A stretch of 12,675 bases of DNA from JABHIB01 sp964497715 (GTDB lineage Archaea > Nanobdellota > Nanobdellia > SCGC-AAA011-G17 > PNOQ01), in NCBI GenBank assembly GCA_964497715.1, contig CAZCDH010000015.1:1-12675 (forward strand), given 5' to 3'. Shown one piece after another: positions 7,624-12,675 of the stretch. The notes under the pieces are model-generated. The model saw nothing but the letters and a program-made list of their open reading frames with translations. It was not told the DNA's origin and ran no database searches. Each line of letters starts with the position of its first letter. The first letter of the stretch is position 1. Position numbers and translations under genes: made by a program.

Positions 7624-9615
7624 TTAGTTAACAATAGGATATCTGAATACATTTAGCAAATGATTAAACTCAATTGAATCATGTATCTCCTTCACCTCTT
7701 CGTAAGTTGAAGGATTCTTATCAAATACAGTATAAAATGTAATTCTGTCCCCTTCATCTAATGAATATCTCTCAAATCTCATACTAAATTCTGCACCACC
7801 AACAACAGCTTCATCCAAAGTAGTTTCATCAAAATCGAAATCGAAACATTTCTCTTCTTTAAAGAACACTCCAAGTATTCCACCCCTAGGAACACTAACA
7901 CATTTCTTAGCAGAACCTTCAGAGATCTCAAGTTCAAATTCTGCTTCTTTTATTAAATATGATTTAGCCAAATAATCTCCGCCAATTAAAGCAACATTAC
8001 CACTAGCCCCTTCAATATTAATACTGAATCCTGCATTTTCATTTTCTAAAGTAAACACAACCTCTTCATCTTCTAATAATTCTCTTATCGAACCATCTTG
8101 TTCAATAACTTTTATTTCATAATCCAGATCATATAAAGGTTCAAGTAAAACACTAGCTTGAGAAACAACATTAGTAGACAAAATAGTCTCACCTCTGAAA
8201 TAGCCATCTTTACTTGCACTAACTAAACCATTCATACACTGAGGGAAATTAGAAACTAGAAGTCCGTCATATTCAGTTTTTCCCATATTACATTCAGTTG
8301 TAAAACATTTAAAGAACACATTGGCATTTGCAATCTCATTCATATTAGAAGCATCTAATGCAACAACACTAGTTTCAGTTATAGCACTTCCACAATATGC
8401 CTCTCCAAGATTCCCTTCATCTTCATAATCGATAATGCCCAATAAGTTCTCCCTAGGTTGATTATTATCTACAATAACCATACTAGCAAACTGAAAAACA
8501 AATCCTTCTTCATCAACTAGAGTTACAAGAACAGGATATTTTACATCGTAAACAAAATGATAATTATTAATACATAATACACTAGAAAGATAATCTCCAA
8601 CTTTTCCGCCAGCATTTTGAGTTATAGCATCACCAGTTAAAATTCCATTTTCTTCTGGTTGAACATTAACAACGAATGGCCAATCTTCGGAATAATAAAA
8701 GGTGGCAGCATTTAAATTTTTAACACTTCCTACATCAACAACAAAATAATCATAAATATCTCTGCCCCTTTCAAAACCAGTTCCATCTAATTTTAATGCC
8801 CTTATATTATCTCTTACTATCTCTTTAAAGTTTGAAACCACTTCATCTTTGCTCCAGACTTTTCTATCGCAACTAAACTCAACTTCTGAATAAGGTATTT
8901 CATCATACACAGACATTATATCTATAGTTTTTTCTTCCAAAAAGAACTCACTATTTTCTGTTTCAATAATCTTTGTAGCTAGATCATACATTTGACCAAG
9001 ATTTATTTCAACATCTGCATAATGTTTTTCCATCAGTATTCCAACTTCGTTTAATTCGACAAAAATAGGAAAATCATAAATAATTTCTACATGAGTATCT
9101 TCAATATTTATAGTATTTTCTTCTCCAAATCCTCTCAAGTCTAAGGAATAACCCTGTTCAACAAATGAATTTAATTGAGTAATACAATATTCATAAAAAT
9201 TTTCATCAACATAAGTTTGGATACCTTTTGCCATATCTCTTTTTGTAGGAATCTGTGTAGTCTGTATGCCATTAACACTTTCATAAAACCAATATGGGAT
9301 TTCAACACCATTAAAAACTTCTAAAGAATTAGAAAAAGGATTCACTACAGAACGTGGAAGTAGGTCGCTCGGAGCATTAGAATAATATCCTCCATTCGCT
9401 CCAACTATCTTAATAGCATCAGAAGCTAATGAATTCAAACAACTCTCTAAAAAAGTATTTACAGGAGCTAATTGTTCAGGAATTTTAACTTTATCTCGCT
9501 CTTTTTCAAACTCGGATTTAAAGTAATCTGTCCTAACTAAATAAACAAAACTAATAGACGCTAAAATTACTATCCCCAAGACTATAAAAATAGTTACCTG
9601 ACCTCTCTTTTTCAT
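7624..9615 (-). CDS. Type IV pilin-like exported protein with carboxypeptidase-regulatory-like domain
   Basis: A 663-aa protein. The N-terminus MKKRGQVTIFIVLGIVIL is a class III (pilin/archaellin) signal: a basic patch, a cut site after G5 before Q6, then a hydrophobic helix to about residue 29. It could be processed by a FlaK/PibD-type peptidase and either assembled on or anchored by that helix. A block beginning APVNTFLESCL (about 50-75) resembles a conserved N-terminal block of related DPANN proteins. Residues about 405-482 have a beta-sandwich pattern (ALDASN..IANANVFFKC, GLVSASKDGYFRGET) like carboxypeptidase-regulatory or CnaB-type domains, with cysteines added. I count ten cysteines in all. 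At 663 aa it is far larger than a true pilin. First gene of an operon with the 1740-aa protein; its TATA box is about 27 nt before the ATG, so the transcript is leaderless. Confidence 0.82.
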   Translation of the reverse strand: MKKRGQVTIFIVLGIVILASISFVYLVRTDYFKSEFEKERDKVKIPEQLAPVNTFLESCLNSLASDAIKIVGANGGYYSNAPSDLLPRSVVNPFSNSLEVFNGVEIPYWFYESVNGIQTTQIPTKRDMAKGIQTYVDENFYEYCITQLNSFVEQGYSLDLRGFGEENTINIEDTHVEIIYDFPIFVELNEVGILMEKHYADVEINLGQMYDLATKIIETENSEFFLEEKTIDIMSVYDEIPYSEVEFSCDRKVWSKDEVVSNFKEIVRDNIRALKLDGTGFERGRDIYDYFVVDVGSVKNLNAATFYYSEDWPFVVNVQPEENGILTGDAITQNAGGKVGDYLSSVLCINNYHFVYDVKYPVLVTLVDEEGFVFQFASMVIVDNNQPRENLLGIIDYEDEGNLGEAYCGSAITETSVVALDASNMNEIANANVFFKCFTTECNMGKTEYDGLLVSNFPQCMNGLVSASKDGYFRGETILSTNVVSQASVLLEPLYDLDYEIKVIEQDGSIRELLEDEEVVFTLENENAGFSINIEGASGNVALIGGDYLAKSYLIKEAEFELEISEGSAKKCVSVPRGGILGVFFKEEKCFDFDFDETTLDEAVVGGAEFSMRFERYSLDEGDRITFYTVFDKNPSTYEEVKEIHDSIEFNHLLNVFRYPIVN

Positions 9616-9637
9616 ACAGATAATACTGGCATATTTG

Positions 9638-9647
9638 TTTTATAAAA
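9638..9647 (-). promoter_or_regulatory. TATA box of the pilin-like/giant-protein operon
   Basis: The palindrome TTTTATAAAA is centred about 27 nt before the ATG at 9615. It is the only promoter-like element before the operon; the 2-nt gap at 7622-7623 leaves none for the second gene. Confidence 0.6.
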
Positions 9648-9660
9648 CTTTTGATAAAAT

Positions 9661-9990
9661 TCAATCATATTTAATAAGATAATTAAATTCTAAACTTAAA
9701 GAATCTTCGAATCTTAACTCGAAATAATGTTTTTCAGTTTTAATGCCACTATATACTTGATGAACAAATTCATATTCCTTCTGTTCATATGGTTTGAATA
9801 AATTCAAATGATTGAGAGTCTTTTCTGGAGTAGATTCTATCGCAGTTCTTTCACTATCTAGAAAATTATACAAATTAATATCTACATCCTGATCTAAAAG
9901 ATTTAAATGATCTTCAACAAAATTAAAATCAACTCTTTCATCCAAACTCAATTCCCTTTCATCAAACAGATTAATAATTCCTTTTATCAT
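9661..9990 (-). CDS. Unknown 109-aa acidic protein immediately downstream of tRNA-Val
   Basis: I do not recognise this protein. It is acidic and hydrophilic, with no signal peptide, membrane segment or cysteine. A helical N-terminal part (INLFDERELSLDERVD) precedes a stretch with alternating beta-like sequence (HYFELRFEDSLSLEFNYL) at the C-terminus. The single methionine at 9990 fixes an ATG start. That ATG lies only 8 nt after the 3' end of tRNA-Val; where its own TATA box should be (about 10016) there is tRNA T-arm sequence with no TATA. It is therefore probably transcribed through tRNA-Val and released by 3' processing of the tRNA. It ends 46 nt before the pilin-like gene on the same strand. 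The composition is protein-like and no longer frame competes, but the gene could still be spurious. Confidence 0.6.
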   Translation of the reverse strand: MIKGIINLFDERELSLDERVDFNFVEDHLNLLDQDVDINLYNFLDSERTAIESTPEKTLNHLNLFKPYEQKEYEFVHQVYSGIKTEKHYFELRFEDSLSLEFNYLIKYD

Positions 9991-9998
9991 TTTTTAGA

Positions 9999-10070
9999 TG
10001 AGCCCGGAGAGGATCGAACTCCCGACCTTCGCCAAGTCAAGGCGACGCCCTACCACTAGACCACGGGCTC
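9999..10070 (-). tRNA. tRNA-Val(GAC)
   Basis: A 72-nt cloverleaf. The acceptor is GAGCCCG/CGGGCTC with discriminator A, the D-stem is GTCT/GGGC, the anticodon stem is TCGCC/GGCGA with loop TTGACTT (anticodon GAC at 10036-10038), and the T-arm is GGGAG-TTCGATC-CTCTC. All stems pair, with a few G-U wobbles. Position 37 is U, where a purine is normal. No CCA is encoded and no intron is present. A TATA-like box lies about 28 nt upstream. The 109-aa gene starts 8 nt after its 3' end. Confidence 0.9.
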
Positions 10071-10092
10071 ATAAAAAGATAAATTAGAAATC

Positions 10093-10104
10093 ATTTTTAT
10101 AATT
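10093..10104 (-). promoter_or_regulatory. TATA box for tRNA-Val (and probably the 109-aa gene)
   Basis: AATTATAAAAAT on the minus strand is centred about 28 nt before the tRNA 5' end at 10070. Confidence 0.5.
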
Positions 10105-10116
10105 ATCTATTTAATT

Positions 10117-10123
10117 AAAAAAA
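10117..10123 (-). terminator. T7 tract downstream of tRNA-Thr
   Basis: Seven consecutive T on the minus strand begin 6 nt after the tRNA-Thr discriminator, the type of U-tract that ends archaeal transcription without needing a hairpin. Confidence 0.45.
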
Positions 10124-10129
10124 GGAATA

Positions 10130-10202
10130 AGCCACCGGAGGGATTTGAACCCACGACCTGCTGCTTACAAGGCAGCTGCTCTAGCCACTGAGCTACGGAG
10201 GC
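10130..10202 (-). tRNA. tRNA-Thr(UGU) with two U-U mismatches
   Basis: A 73-nt cloverleaf. The anticodon arm is GCTGC-CTTGTAA-GCAGC (anticodon TGT at 10167-10169), the D-stem is GCTC/GAGC and the T-loop is TTCAAAT. Discriminator U73 fits archaeal tRNA-Thr. The acceptor GCCTCCG/CGGTGGC has a U4-U69 mismatch and the T-stem GTGGG/CCCTC has a U50-U64 mismatch; an A in the 3' strand would repair each. It is a likely substrate of the t6A (KEOPS) pathway to which the Bud32 gene in this window belongs. No CCA is encoded. Confidence 0.87.
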
Positions 10203-10224
10203 ATAAAATCTAAAACAATTACTC

Positions 10225-10235
10225 AATTTAAAAAG
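10225..10235 (-). promoter_or_regulatory. TATA box for tRNA-Thr
   Basis: CTTTTTAAATT on the minus strand is centred about 28 nt before the tRNA 5' end at 10202. It lies in the 46-nt gap after the eS1 stop codon, so the tRNA has its own promoter. Confidence 0.5.
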
Positions 10236-10248
10236 TTTTCTAAAGAAC

Positions 10249-10824
10249 CTAGTTTTTCTTAATCTCTCTTATTGCTACTGCACCAAGAGGGTAGACTTTT
10301 CCAACTACTTTTTTTAACTCTTTTTGGAAGTCTTGATTAATTACAGAATCACAAAGTTTATCGAATGTTAAATTTTTAACATTAGAATTAATATACTCTT
10401 CACAAGAATTGAATAGAGCTACACGAAGACCTCTATTAACTTTATTTCTAGTAACAAGTACTGGTTTAATAACAACAGAAACCTCATCTTTTGTTTTAAG
10501 TTTAAAAGTATTTGAAATTTTACTCTTACCTTTTCTTGCCATTCTTTTAACAAATGCAGGTTCAAGTTTATATCCGACTAACTCAGTTTGTGCTTTATTA
10601 TCTTTGACTTCATTAATATTAAGAGATACAACAACATTTTGTTGTTTCCGAGTATTAGAAACAGAACTAAGATTCATAGTAATCTTTCTACCAATTATAG
10701 CAGTTTGATCATAACCTAGAGTCTCACCAATCTCAATTCCTCCGAAAGACTTTGGAGAGATTACACTAAACCATACTTTCTTTTTCTTCTTTAATCCAGT
10801 TCTCTTTGCTTTTACTTTAGCCAT
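10249..10824 (-). CDS. rps3ae: Small ribosomal subunit protein eS1 (S3Ae)
   Basis: A 191-aa protein of the archaeal/eukaryotic eS1 (S3Ae) family, part of the 30S platform near the mRNA exit. Family marks: a lysine-rich N-terminus, then KVWFSVISPKSFGG and IGETLGY (about residues 16-37), GRKITMNL, and the C-terminal block KVYPLGAVAIREIKK. I place the start at the ATG at 10824 (MAKVKAKRTG). A TTG two codons upstream (10830) is also open, but only the ATG sits about 27 nt after the TATA-like ATTTATTAATA on the minus strand (10846-10856), as expected for a leaderless mRNA. It is divergent from the thioredoxin-like gene, with 90 nt between start codons and separate TATA boxes. Confidence 0.93.
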   Translation of the reverse strand: MAKVKAKRTGLKKKKKVWFSVISPKSFGGIEIGETLGYDQTAIIGRKITMNLSSVSNTRKQQNVVVSLNINEVKDNKAQTELVGYKLEPAFVKRMARKGKSKISNTFKLKTKDEVSVVIKPVLVTRNKVNRGLRVALFNSCEEYINSNVKNLTFDKLCDSVINQDFQKELKKVVGKVYPLGAVAIREIKKN

Positions 10825-10845
10825 AGACAAAACTGACCGAAAAGC

Positions 10846-10856
10846 TATTAATAAAT
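10846..10856 (-). promoter_or_regulatory. TATA box for the eS1 gene
   Basis: ATTTATTAATA on the minus strand is centred about 27 nt before the ATG at 10824, which supports that start over the TTG at 10830. Confidence 0.5.
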
Positions 10857-10883
10857 CTTTCTATTATTCAAACAAACAAAAAA

Positions 10884-10893
10884 ACTTAAAAAC
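10884..10893 (+). promoter_or_regulatory. TATA box for the thioredoxin-like gene
   Basis: ACTTAAAAAC is centred about 27 nt before the ATG at 10915, implying a leaderless mRNA. Confidence 0.5.
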
Positions 10894-10914
10894 AAATAAA
10901 AAAGTTATAAGATC

Positions 10915-11262
10915 ATGAAACTAACAAATAAAAAAATAGGTCTAAGTGTGATAATTGTGATAACAGTATTCATTTTAATATTCTCTTCACAATCCAAAAA
11001 TTACGATGAATTCGCTAACTGCCTAACGCAAGAAAAGTTTTCTATGGCTGGAACAGAATGGTGTTCACACTGTAAAACACAAAAGGAACTGTTTGGAGAT
11101 TCATTTCAATACATAGATTATCATAACTGTGATTTAGAAAGAGAGTGGTGTACAGCAAAGGGTGTTGAAGGATTTCCAACGTGGATACTTCCTAATGGAG
11201 ACCTATTAACAGGAACACAATCACTATCAACACTAGAAGAAATTTCTAACTGTACAATATAA
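10915..11262 (+). CDS. Membrane-anchored thioredoxin-fold disulfide oxidoreductase
   Basis: A 115-aa protein. A basic start (MKLTNKK) is followed by a hydrophobic helix (about residues 8-24), which should leave the rest outside the membrane. The thioredoxin-fold domain has the active site EWCSHC (C50, C53) and the cis-proline loop GFPTW (P88). Additional cysteines are C36, C72, C79 and C113. The arrangement FANCLTQ...CSHCKTQKELFG...GFPTWILPNG resembles the thioredoxin domain that partners VKOR-type enzymes in disulfide formation. It would act as an extracytoplasmic thiol oxidoreductase or isomerase; likely clients are cysteine-containing exported proteins such as the 663- and 1740-aa products nearby (inference). 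No VKOR or DsbB-like partner is visible in the window. Confidence 0.82.
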   Translation: MKLTNKKIGLSVIIVITVFILIFSSQSKNYDEFANCLTQEKFSMAGTEWCSHCKTQKELFGDSFQYIDYHNCDLEREWCTAKGVEGFPTWILPNGDLLTGTQSLSTLEEISNCTI

Positions 11263-11276
11263 ATAAAAAAAATTAT

Positions 11277-11300
11277 GACCTTTTTCAAGGTCAATTTTTT
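11277..11300. terminator. Bidirectional terminator between convergent genes
   Basis: A perfect 6-bp hairpin GACCTT-TTTC-AAGGTC (11277-11292) is followed by AATTTTTT on the plus strand and by a T-rich run on the minus strand. It lies between the convergent thioredoxin-like gene and the uS15 gene and can serve both. Confidence 0.65.
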
Positions 11301-11305
11301 AAAAA

Positions 11306-11761
11306 TTAATTAATAAGTAATTTAGCTTTATCTCTGTCGTATTTCCAAGTCTTTGGAAGTCTGCCAGCTTTCTTGTAATATCTCATTAATCTATTAATCT
11401 TACTTTCAGTCAATATTAATCCACGCTTAGCAGTTTCATCTTTATGATTTTTATCAAGATGATCTAACAGAAATACTTGTTTTTTAATTAAAGAAGTAAT
11501 ATCTTCAGGAAGTTCAGGGGCAATTTTATTTTTCTCCAATAACTTACTTATGCTTTTACCAGTTACAACTTTAACATCAGCAATACCATAACTGTCCCTT
11601 AAAATCATTCCAATTTTACTAGGTTTATTTAGTTCTTTAGTTAATTTTAAAACTAGTGCCTCTACTTCTTTCGCATCATACTTAACCCAAGATTTCTTTT
11701 TTATATCACTCGGTTTAGTACTTCCGCTCTTTCCTTTTTTCCTAGAATACATTCTTGCCAT
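11306..11761 (-). CDS. rps15: Small ribosomal subunit protein uS15 (S15P/S13e)
   Basis: A 151-aa archaeal/eukaryotic-type uS15, which binds the central domain of 16S rRNA. Family marks: start MARMYSRKKGKSGSTKP, the block IGMILRDSYGIADVKVVTGKSI (about residues 50-71), PEDITSLIKK, HLDKNHKDE, and the C-terminal ESKINRLMRYYKKAGRLP followed by WKYDR. The length is normal for the archaeal form, which carries an N-terminal extension relative to bacterial S15. No TATA box sits at the leaderless distance. Upstream are weak AT boxes at about 34 and 48 nt and GAGGA (11775-11779) 13 nt before the ATG, so unlike its neighbours this gene may have a short leader. Confidence 0.94.
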   Translation of the reverse strand: MARMYSRKKGKSGSTKPSDIKKKSWVKYDAKEVEALVLKLTKELNKPSKIGMILRDSYGIADVKVVTGKSISKLLEKNKIAPELPEDITSLIKKQVFLLDHLDKNHKDETAKRGLILTESKINRLMRYYKKAGRLPKTWKYDRDKAKLLIN

Positions 11762-11872
11762 TTTTTTAAATAAATCCTCAGAAACAGAAAAAAATATCTA
11801 TTTCCGGTATAAGTAAGCTTTTAACCGCCTTACCCTTCAATCCAAGAACAATATCTCAGTTTATAAATCTTT

Positions 11873-12130
11873 TTATAATACTTTATAGACAAGATCTCCA
11901 GATTCTGCCTTACTAGTTATCTTAATACCTACAGATTTTCCAGCAACAACTTCTTGAACATCTTTCCCATCGATTTGCATAGACTCAACTTCTTGTTCAA
12001 AATCACTAGATTCTCCTTTAAAATGGAGTCTATCTCCAACAACTAAATTATCATTAGTAATCTCTACAGCAACAACCCCTATTTTGTCAAAAAAAGAAAA
12101 GACTTTCCCTATTAATTTTTCTTCTACCAT
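11873..12130 (-). CDS. Translation elongation factor-like protein (EF-Tu domain 2-like)
   Basis: An 85-aa protein from the ATG at 12130 (MVEEKLIGKV). It is a stand-alone beta-barrel with the EF-Tu/IF2 domain 2 pattern: GKVFSFFDKIGVVAVEIT, then VVGDRLHFKG (about residues 33-42), FEQEVESMQIDGKDV, and the closing GIKITSKAESGDLVYKV. Such small EF-like proteins are common in archaea, have no GTPase domain and are of uncertain function; binding to RNA or to translation components is plausible. An ATG five codons upstream (12145) is also open, but the box at 12151-12163 is about 26 nt before 12130, fitting a leaderless transcript from the inner start. Confidence 0.82.
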   Translation of the reverse strand: MVEEKLIGKVFSFFDKIGVVAVEITNDNLVVGDRLHFKGESSDFEQEVESMQIDGKDVQEVVAGKSVGIKITSKAESGDLVYKVL

Positions 12131-12150
12131 ATTACTAAAATACAAGAATT

Positions 12151-12163
12151 ATAAATATTTAAA
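12151..12163 (-). promoter_or_regulatory. TATA box for the EF-like gene
   Basis: The minus-strand AT run TTTAAATATTTAT is centred about 26 nt before the ATG at 12130. It lies in the 41-nt gap after tRNA-Gln. Confidence 0.45.
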
Positions 12164-12171
12164 GTTTTTGA

Positions 12172-12244
12172 TAGTCCCGCCAGGATTCGAACCTGGGTCT
12201 CGGCCTCCAAAGGGCCGAATCATTGACCGCTAGACTACGGGACT
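12172..12244 (-). tRNA. tRNA-Gln(UUG)
   Basis: A 73-nt cloverleaf. The acceptor AGTCCCG/CGGGACT has A1-U72 and discriminator A, as in many archaeal tRNA-Gln. The anticodon arm is CGGCC-CTTTGGA-GGCCG (anticodon TTG at 12208-12210) and the T-arm is CCAGG-TTCGAAT-CCTGG. The D-stem is GTC/GAT with one G-U wobble. No intron and no CCA. A TATA box CTTTAAAAAG lies about 28 nt upstream. In most archaea this tRNA is charged by Glu-tRNA-Gln transamidation. Confidence 0.93.
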
Positions 12245-12266
12245 ATAAATTTTTTATTATACTTCT

Positions 12267-12276
12267 CTTTTTAAAG
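12267..12276 (-). promoter_or_regulatory. TATA box for tRNA-Gln
   Basis: CTTTAAAAAG on the minus strand is centred about 28 nt before the tRNA 5' end at 12244. Confidence 0.55.
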
Positions 12277-12280
12277 ATTA

Positions 12281-12675
12281 TTATTTTTTCTTTTTATACC
12301 TTCCCCTCTTCTCCACTTGATCTAACCTATTTAAAACTAATTTAAAATCCTTAAAATTTTTATAACCTTTCAAAAAATAAGAATAAAATTTTTCATAATT
12401 TTTATAATGTTTACTCTCAAATGCTTGTTTCAATAAATGAATATCTACTGCCATTGCTTCTATCTTATTAGATACTTTTCCAAGACCAAAATCTATGATG
12501 AAAACTTTATCTTTTTTCAATATCATATTGGAAGTTGTTAAATCTCCATGAATAATATCATTACTATGTAAAATTGCAACTTGTTCACCTATTTTTTTAC
12601 AAATTTTTTCACAAAATTCGTGGGCACCCGGGGACATGTTTTTTGACATTTTTCTGGGCACACCCCCAAACAGGC
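12281..12675 (-). CDS. bud32: Bud32-type kinase (KEOPS subunit), C-terminal part
   Basis: The frame is open through the window edge, so the N-terminal lobe is outside or missing. Visible motifs are the catalytic loop HGDLTTSN (near 12550-12527), the metal-binding IDFGLG (near 12496-12479), the Bud32-type AVDIHLLKQAFESKH, and the C-terminal RLDQVEKRGRYK with a basic tail. Bud32 is the atypical kinase/ATPase of KEOPS, the complex that works with Kae1 to make t6A37 on ANN-decoding tRNAs such as the tRNA-Thr of this window. A GTG at 12661 would give 126 aa, but it lacks the ATP-binding lobe of a normal Bud32 (about 200 aa), so I treat the gene as running off the window. The residues encoded at 12621-12675 (VPRKMSKNMSPGAHE) do not look like Bud32, and the DNA there is unusually GC-rich. 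Confidence 0.8.
   Translation of the reverse strand, partial: LFGGVPRKMSKNMSPGAHEFCEKICKKIGEQVAILHSNDIIHGDLTTSNMILKKDKVFIIDFGLGKVSNKIEAMAVDIHLLKQAFESKHYKNYEKFYSYFLKGYKNFKDFKLVLNRLDQVEKRGRYKKKK

Noticed and set aside
10409..10708. Plus-strand 99-codon frame
   Set aside because: Antisense to the well-supported eS1 gene.
10825..10830. TTG start for eS1 at 10830
   Set aside because: The ATG at 10824 gives the usual MAKVK start and is at the correct distance from the TATA box.
12172..12244. tRNA-Pro(UGG) reading of the loop CTTTGGA
   Set aside because: With U33 fixed, positions 34-36 are UUG. The A1-U72 acceptor also fits tRNA-Gln rather than tRNA-Pro.
1..12675. CRISPR array, insertion sequence or rRNA
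   Set aside because: I found no regularly spaced direct repeats, transposase motifs, paired terminal repeats or rRNA-like segments on either strand.

Overview
The window looks like a piece of an AT-rich DPANN archaeal genome, most likely of the Woesearchaeota/Pacearchaeota (Nanoarchaeota) type. The evidence is archaeal-type ribosomal proteins (eS1, uS15), a Bud32/KEOPS kinase, TATA boxes about 26 nt before start codons with almost no Shine-Dalgarno sites (leaderless mRNAs), tRNA genes without encoded CCA, BHB-type tRNA introns, and a secreted gene pair of a kind I associate with these lineages. The lineage is an inference from family resemblance; no search was run.

Layout. 1-382 (-) is the 5' part of a PHP-domain phosphoesterase, divergent from an archaeal TGS-domain GTPase at 433-1605 (+). 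The two share a 50-bp intergenic region with one symmetric TATA-like element in its exact middle. 1667-2293 (+) is a LAGLIDADG homing endonuclease whose 3' end runs into a tRNA-Leu(UAG) gene (2256-2382, +). That tRNA can only be folded if two BHB introns are removed, at positions 30/31 and 37/38. They leave a 7-nt middle exon that carries the anticodon. The endonuclease stop codon lies inside the first intron.

2399-9615 (-) is a two-gene operon: a 663-aa protein with a type IV pilin-like (class III) signal peptide, followed after 2 nt by a 1740-aa cysteine-containing exported protein. Neither has a known function. They are the main accessory feature of the window and the best candidate for an undescribed surface or secretion assembly.

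9661-10202 (-) holds a 109-aa unknown protein lying 8 nt downstream of tRNA-Val(GAC), and tRNA-Thr(UGU). 10249-10824 (-) is ribosomal protein eS1. 10915-11262 (+) is a membrane-anchored thioredoxin-like oxidoreductase that could maintain disulfides in the secreted pair. It converges on uS15 (11306-11761, -) across a bidirectional terminator hairpin. 11873-12130 (-) is a small EF-Tu-domain-2-like protein, 12172-12244 (-) is tRNA-Gln(UUG), and 12281-12675 (-) is the C-terminal part of Bud32, running off the window.

Functionally most of the window is translation housekeeping: two ribosomal proteins, four tRNAs, a t6A-pathway kinase, a GTPase and an elongation-factor-like protein. Set into this are the envelope operon with a possible disulfide partner, and a mobile-element-like endonuclease fused onto an intron-rich tRNA gene. 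No intergenic stretch exceeds about 110 bases; no CRISPR array, insertion sequence or rRNA is present.
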